NCBI GenBank assembly: GCA_965153455.1
Contig: OZ234495.1
Span: 19,898,875 to 19,962,874, forward strand
Direction of reading: 5' to 3'
From: Sphagnum compactum
Taxonomy: Eukaryota > Bryophyta > Sphagnopsida > Sphagnales
DNA: 64,000 bases
Position numbers and translations under genes: made by a program. The notes beneath the pieces are model-generated. The model ran no database searches. It saw only the letters and a list, made by a program, of their open reading frames with translations, and was not told the origin of the DNA. This document shows, one piece after another, positions 58,001 to 64,000 of this stretch (positions are counted from its first letter, which is position 1; every line of letters begins with the position of its first letter).

Positions 58001-61000
58001 ATAGAGTTGAAGAACTCATTGGTTGTTAAATTAAAGAAGGCCTTATTGTCAAGACATTACACCTTAGACCTAGGGTTTTACCCACGGTTCTTTGATAACA
58101 TGGCCTTCATTTATCCAAAATGCAAGGCTAAAACATTTTCCTACCTTGTCCTAGGCCCATTATTTTGGGAATGCTCCCACTTTAAGGCTTTACTTTACAT
58201 ACCTTTATACTCTATGGCGGGTCTTTCCACATGGAGGAATGCCCTTAAAATAATGTTCTTGTTTCTTTTCAAAGTTGGACACTTATTAATTATGGTAAGG
58301 ATGACATAGTTAAAGGGGTGACATGGTTGCTTCTTCTTCCTTCAAGATTTAACCCATAGGTTCTAACATTTCTTTTCAAATTTCTTTTATATAATGAACC
58401 CACCTTAGGTATACTATTTATTAAATTTAACACGGATTATGACTAAATGTTGAATTGAACCCCCAACCACTTTCAAGATGGTTATGAAAACTACCATCAA
58501 CTTTTTCACTTCATGATCCATAACCAAGTCAAACTAAGGAACTTAGTACAAATTCCATAGCTAGCAACAAGATGATCATGAAAATTCTCTTCAACCTTTT
58601 CACTTCATGATTTAGAATCAATGTTTTTCTTGGCCAAAATAATGACTTTAGTACAAAATATGACACACACATAATACAAAGAAGTTAAGGACCATTATAT
58701 CAAGGGTTGACCAAAGAAAATTCTTAATCGCAGTTGACAATATAGTTGGATGCAACATTACAAGTGCTTTGATTATGAAATGAAAATATTAATGCATTAT
58801 ATTAATTTGGGTTTTTTTCCTTATTTTCAATTTTTTTTCTTCCTTTCTGTTGGGTAATGGATGGTTTGGAAGTGTGATTGATTGACACCTTTTGAACCAC
58901 TACAACAAAAGGTGTCCTTGTACATCAAGTGATTTCAAAAATGAATTCACTAGTCATAGTGAACAAGATTTAATGGGGATGCAATGAATTCATTGGTTTA
59001 ATGAATAGGGACTAATGAACTACACTCACATTTTGTAGTAGTGAACATTTTTTCAATTTGAAAAATTCTTCTAAGGGGTTAAAGAGTCATCCATTTTGTT
59101 TAGGAGCCTTGTGTTTGTTAGTTTTGTGTGGAGGCATGAGTCATAGTTGATCTATTTACAATTGAGTTTAATGGTGTGCATTGAAAGAATACTTGGAAAA
59201 AAATTAATTACTTGAAAATTTAGAAAGATTTGCATTGATGGCTGGACATCCTCAAAGGTGTTAGATAAATGTTTGAAAGGATTAGTAAGTTAATTTGGGT
59301 GTGAATTTTGGGAGTTTAATCTAAAAGGTTATTATATTGAGACTGGGAAGATGAAAAGAAGAGGTTTGTTTTAACTAGATCTTGATAGTGAGATTTTTCA
59401 AGAGATTAACAATAAAAAAAATATGTTTTGGTTTTGAGGGGAAAGGAAAACATACGTATGGAATGAGTTGTGCATTGTGTGACTATTAAAATTGCTTGAA
59501 AATGTTGATTAGTTCTATAAAAACTTCTATTGTGCCATATAATGATCATATTCTAAGTTCTTATAATGGATTACCGATATCATGGTGGATAGAGTGCAAC
59601 ACTTGTCATCAATTTTGGTGAAAGACATTTTGGTAACTTCATGTGCATGTAATGAAAGAAGTTGAGGAGAACCACAAGGTCAATGAGAATTCCTTTAACA
59701 TGTGTTTAACAAATGACCTAAAATAGACCATGCAAATTGGAACTATAAGCACAAGGTGTTTAGATTGTAAACAACTTGAGTTAGAAGGAGTTGAAGAACA
59801 TTGCAAAAGGAGAATACATGGCAACACCAATACAACAACCTCAATACCTTATCCCAAACTAGTAAACCTTGATCTATTTCTCTACAAACTTGCATAAAAT
59901 ATGTGAATATTTCATTTTGGAAGGCTATGGATGAAATTACATGAAATATGTGAATATGGGATTGACTTGGCCTTGCTTGACTTAACTTCATTATAATCCT
60001 CATCTAAAATCTAGTTGAGATTTTACATTCAAATAAAAACCAATTGGTATGGATGTTTAGGTTGGATGTGACATCGACAAATATCTAAACCAAGATCACA
60101 ATAAGATTATCACAACTTAAACATATTAATAACACTTGAAAGTTTCAATCGCACCCTTTGGGGCCCCTACGATTGCACCCTTTCACCCCCGCCACCCCCT
60201 CCCCCTTTCTCTTCCCAAAAGGTGTTAGCTCCCATATAAAACAATTGATTTCATCCATAAAATTGGATGGAGAGGAAAACATACGCATATGCATTTTTTT
60301 GTTTTTGATTCTCACCCCATTTTTGGGTGTTGGAGCTTTGAAATCTTGTCTATCCTTGGAAGGAAAGGAATTGTAAAAACCTTTTCCTGTTGTTCCTCTT
60401 GGTCCTTTCTTTGCAAAATAGGAAAGTGAGGTAAAATAGGAAAGTGAAATATTTTGTCAAACTTTGCAATCCCTCTTCTATCTGGGCATAAAATGAAATG
60501 GATGTCACTTGCCCCATTTATTGGTGAAAACAAATTCATATTTACCAAAACTTTAAAGTCCTTTCAATTGAAAATGATTTGGTGTAGGTATGGCCCTTGG
60601 GTTGGTGCTTTCATTAAAATAAAAGGCCTAAGGCAAAGTAGTAATTAGCCAACCCTTGTCTTTAAAAAATGACCTATGGACCTTATTCATACCCATCATA
60701 AAACATATGAGATGAATCTTATCATAAACATATGTAAAACATTCAAAAAACAATTATAATGTATTTGGAAGGCACCACATATGCATGAATATAGGATTTT
60801 ACACCTAACCCTTAAGAGTGGGAAGGAAATTATGCATACTTATGGTTCATAAGATGTTTCCACCTTAAGGAGTAAGTGTAAGAATCATCCTTCTACACCT
60901 CATGATCTATTATGTTAAATTCACAATGAAGTTCATCTCTTGCTTTATCATGGGTAAAGTTCAAAAGTCCAAAAGACTTTTCCAAAATGCTTGACCAAAC

Positions 61001-61015
61001 TTGACTACCACCTCA
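52036..61015. other. Long gene-free AT-rich region
   Basis: About 9 kb in which I see no credible gene. Small features: a CTACTA/ACTACT run at 53160-53184, a CCACA pentamer run at 53868-53896, and T-runs. Open frames are short, lack family motifs and do not join through splice sites. A minus-strand frame at 56505-56858 (117 codons) is the longest and has no recognised domain. Confidence 0.55.
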
Positions 61016-61019
61016 TCCT

Positions 61020-61215
61020 AGGGCCCTGACTTTGAGAATGTTCCCCACCTACTTACCTACTCACATAGTATAATAACCACTTACATTCCCTAACTATATC
61101 GGGATGAGACTTACCCACTTACATTGGTAGTTATCGAGGTAGGATAGTTTTACAAGATACCAAGGTGGAACCTTGGTAACTTAGTTGTGGTTCTTTATCA
61201 ACATATTAGTGTTAG
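61020..61215 (+). repeat. CCTA-rich dispersed repeat, copy 2
   Basis: Shares the ordered landmarks of the 27.8-kb block: CACCTACTTACCTACTCACA, CACTTACATTCCCTAACTA, then CCTTGGTAACTTAGTTGTGG. Confidence 0.65.
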
Positions 61216-61582
61216 TTCTAAGGATCATCCTCATGGTGAACAAGAGAAGTAGTGAATCTTCCAGTACAAGAGTGGAATATTTGGCCATTCCACTAGGTCA
61301 CAAGTGTCAGCAATCACAACACCCAAAGTTGCAAAGTAGTGCTCATATCTTACAAAGTCACCTTAAACCCTGAATCCCCTGAGTTGTGGGAAGTGGGTAG
61401 AATAACATGGGTGGTACCATATACAAACAATCAAAAGGGCTTTTAGAAGTACTTCTTTCTATATTTTATACTGAAAACTCTTAGGAAGTTTTAGGTTTGT
61501 GGGTCTTGTGCAGTGCAGACTCCAAACAGGAAACTGTTGCATGATGTCATGAATCAAGTGTTTGCAACTGACAAGAATAGAA

Positions 61583-61622
61583 TGCTTCTTCTTCTTCTTC
61601 TTCTTCTCCTTCTTCTTCTACT
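61583..61622. repeat. CTT microsatellite
   Basis: An uninterrupted (CTT)n run of about eleven units with one CTC. It creates poly-Leu or poly-Phe frames that I do not call genes. Confidence 0.9.
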
Positions 61623-61799
61623 TACTTTTGGCCTCTGTCCCAAATCTAAAAGTCCAGCTAGAAGAAGCTGGCAGACAACCAATTTCAAGGTGGATTTTCC
61701 CTCAGGCACAAGCTTCAGTAGTCAGGATTTTTCCAGATTATATATGTAACCCAGCAGCCACCAGTGCACCATTCATTGGAAACCCTTTACAACACAGTT

Positions 61800-62060
61800 G
61801 TTGAATGAACCACAACTTCATCCACAACTAAGTAAACCCTCCTACTTCCCCCTCACACTACCAAGGATAAACTACCTATGTAAGGTGGGTAAGTATCATT
61901 GGTAAAGTAGGTAGGGAATGGAAACAGGTATTGTGTAGGTACGTAGAAGTAGGTAAAGCATTTGGTGGCTAGGGTGTCTTTGTATACTTTGTAGGTACGT
62001 AATTAGGTACGGCCTCGATGGGTAGGTAGATACATGTGGATGGTTTGGTGCATCGCTAGC
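61800..62060 (-). repeat. CCTA-rich dispersed repeat, copy 3 (inverted)
   Basis: On the minus strand it carries the same motifs as copy 1, seen here as their complements: CCACAACTAAGT, GGTAGGGAATG, AAGTAGGTAAAGCATTTGGTGGCT and GGGTAGGTAGATAC. Together with copy 2 it flanks about 600 bp in inverted orientation. Confidence 0.6.
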
Positions 62061-62449
62061 TAACCGCCGTGGTTAGGTATGGGATTGGAATATAATGAAA
62101 AAGTGTTGCCTATCCACGGACCATTCATCCTTTGGGTAGTGAGTGCACTGGTGAGAGTGCTGCTAAGTTCACTCTGGCAGAATTTTTCCAGCAAGATATA
62201 ATTATATTGTTTGTGCAGCTGAGCTTCAAGCTCTGTTGAGTGAGTCCCACTGTCAAATGCTGTCCCAGTTTGACAAACGTGACAACCATGCACCAGACAA
62301 TCCTGCATGAAATTTGCTTTGGCAAGGATTCAGAAGCAGCCGTTACCTAGGATGATGTTGTCCAAGAGTATTATTGGAATCCTTCGGATTGAAGAGAAAA
62401 GTCTAATATATTGCTCCACACCGTGGCATTCTCTCTCTCTCTTGTACAG

Positions 62450-62530
62450 ACCTGGGTGGATTTTCATTCTGGAATTGGAGGCCATGTTGCAGCCTGTAAT
62501 CTGTGGAGAGCAGGTGTTTTGAAAGATCTG
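62450..62530 (+). other. Possible isolated 27-codon exon
   Basis: A pyrimidine tract and TTGTACAG precede an 81-base open segment followed by GTATCC. It encodes WVDFHSGIGGHVAACNLWRA and a few more residues. The SGIGG element resembles motif I of C5 DNA methyltransferase/DNMT2 folds, but no other methyltransferase motif was found nearby, so this may be a gene relic or chance. Confidence 0.25.
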
Positions 62531-62605
62531 GTATCCTTTTCTGTTCTAATTTTTCTCCTAATACTAGGCAGGTATCTGCCATGTTATCACAAGGGGAAAA
62601 ATAAC

Positions 62606-62737
62606 AATCTTTACACTTGATAAAGCCCTTGTCCATAAGCTTGTTTGGAATTGGGTCTGTGTGCTCAGCTCCATCTTCGAGGCCTTTATTCTGGTAAGGC
62701 CCATGGCATTTGGTCTTTTACCGTACCCTAGACTATA
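62606..62737. repeat. Dispersed repeat, copy B
   Basis: Diverged homologue of 42028-42152 in the same orientation, with shared ordered motifs (TCTTTACACTTGATAAAGCC, TTTATTCTGGTAAGG, TTTTACCGTACCCTA). Confidence 0.65.
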
Positions 62738-62829
62738 TATATGTACAAAATTAATGCTGCTTCACATTTTTACCTTTGCCTTTGAGGGCCGTAAGTTTGG
62801 TGCCTGGTCACAAGTCACAAACCCAACAC

Positions 62830-63200
62830 TGGCATAAACTCACAGCAGATTTGTGTTGAGTGAGTTAGGCTATGAGAGATTTGTCCTGAATGAGTCTCGA
62901 TGACAAAACGCATGCAGGGTACAAACTATAAACTCACTGCAGATTTGTTCTGTTGTGAAGTGAGTTAGGCGTATGTGAGATTTGTCCTGAATGAGTCTCG
63001 ATGACAAAACTCATGCAGGGTACAAACTATAAACTCACTGCAGATTTGTTCTGTTGTGAAGTGAGTTAGGCCTATGTGAGATTTGTTGTGAATGAGAGCA
63101 TCCATGACATAACTCACTCAGAACAAACTGAGTAACAAACTCACTCCAGATTTTGTTCCAAAGTGAGTTATGCCAGATTTGTTTGGAATGAGTTAATGTG
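62830..63200. repeat. About 101-bp tandem repeat, 3.5 copies
   Basis: Units built on AACTCACTGCAGATTTGTTC, GTGAGTTAGGC.TATG.GAGA, TTTGTCCTGAATGAGTCTCG, ATGACAAAAC and GCATGCAGGGTACAAACTAT start at about 62837, 62931 and 63032, with a divergent fourth at about 63130. The middle two copies are nearly identical. Confidence 0.93.
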
Positions 63201-64000
63201 CCATATATAGACACAACAACTGGAAGGAGATATTGCTGAGCATAAGAAACAACAAATACCCATTTATGTATTGTTCACTCTTCTGGAATCTGGACACTTG
63301 CTATGCTGAATTTGATGTATATAAACAAGTTCACAACTTGGGCTTTCAGCAGGTGATCTCTGATGATCCCCCTTCAATTAAGGGTGAATGAAGAACACAT
63401 TAATGTGTCATGGGTGGCCTTGGAAGTTGGTGGTGCCAGGTGTGGCCTTTTGCAATCATAGTTTGGACTATAGTTGGGTGACATGGGGGCAACATCTTGG
63501 CGTGAGCATGCCAACCTAGATGACTACTTTGCAATGGTGTTGGAATTGTGCTTCCAACCTTCAACACAATTTTTATCTTTTGTGGGACCCAATAATGCAC
63601 ATTAGCTCCTTGACTTTAGTCGTGAATAATATTGGGTTCTAGGAAATGCATATCACCTTAATTAGGTAACATGAAGTCCAAAATTGTGAACCTTTACATT
63701 AAACACAATTTTATCTTTTGTGGAACCCAATGAACATAGTGTGATTCATATTAATTAGTTCATGGGTGCTCTCACTCTTTTTTTTTTTTGGGTTTTTCTG
63801 GTAGGGACCAAATTGGTTGGCCCATCACCAAGTCTTTTGGAAAATTGGGTGCTCCTCAATAGAAGCATCTCTTTGGACCCCAGTAGCAAAATAGAAACAA
63901 ATGAGCAAAACTATTGCTCACCCTTTTCAGTTTCCATACATGGGAGTTGAACTTTGGGCAAACCATATGGGATGGAAGTGAGGTGATATTGGGAACATCT
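63201..64000. other. Gene-free DNA at the right edge
   Basis: A short imperfect duplication of CACAATTTTTATCTTTTGTG followed by GGACCCAAT occurs at about 63567-63594 and 63702-63730. No gene is recognised. Confidence 0.5.

Overview
The window looks like nuclear DNA of a streptophyte (a land plant or a close charophyte relative). It is rather AT-rich and repeat-rich, with compact introns of about 100-300 bp. The clade evidence is a TPX2/WVD2-like microtubule protein, plant-type Ty3/gypsy and Ty1/copia elements, a PBS matching initiator-Met tRNA (TGGTATCAGAGC), and a plastid-targeted-looking gene. I cannot name the species.

Layout. 1-7189 is most of a young Ty3/gypsy LTR retrotransposon: the tail of its 5' LTR, a leader, a gag-pol frame and a complete 3' LTR. 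The frame is broken by two compensating frameshifts and one TGA. 7190-16560 is mostly decayed repeat DNA. It includes a non-LTR retroelement remnant (about 11.0-14.1 kb) whose finger and endonuclease layout recalls the R2/NeSL type, and a possible small inverted-repeat element at 15.27-15.57 kb. 16.5-25.3 kb is a gene island with three genes: a Lys/Glu-rich protein (+, two exons joined by a probable GC-AG intron), a Pro/Ser-rich membrane protein with a plastid-like N-terminus (-, four exons), and a 641-residue TPX2-domain protein (-). 25.4-43.7 kb is repeat territory. It holds CCTA-rich repeats, a degenerate A/C-rich minisatellite, a decayed Ty1/copia element split by about 3.2 kb of very AT-rich repetitive DNA, a decayed Ty3 gag fragment and a SINE-like unit. 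43.76-49.30 kb (-) carries a nine-exon gene for about 1420 residues. 49.3-64 kb holds minisatellites, more CCTA-rich repeats and long stretches in which I see nothing.

The most interesting locus is the nine-exon gene. Its first three exons encode an i-type (destabilase-like) lysozyme domain with both expected acidic residues. This is followed by an IQ (calmodulin-binding-like) helix region, a long Ser-rich linker, and a C-terminal region resembling the tail of NACK-type plant kinesins (DUF3490). Splice phases chain consistently through all nine exons, so it reads as one fusion protein, although one junction is uncertain. I know of no described protein with this architecture.

Apart from the transposons, the genes show no operon-like relation. 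The TPX2 protein and the kinesin-tail-like protein could both touch microtubule biology, but nothing in the sequence links them.
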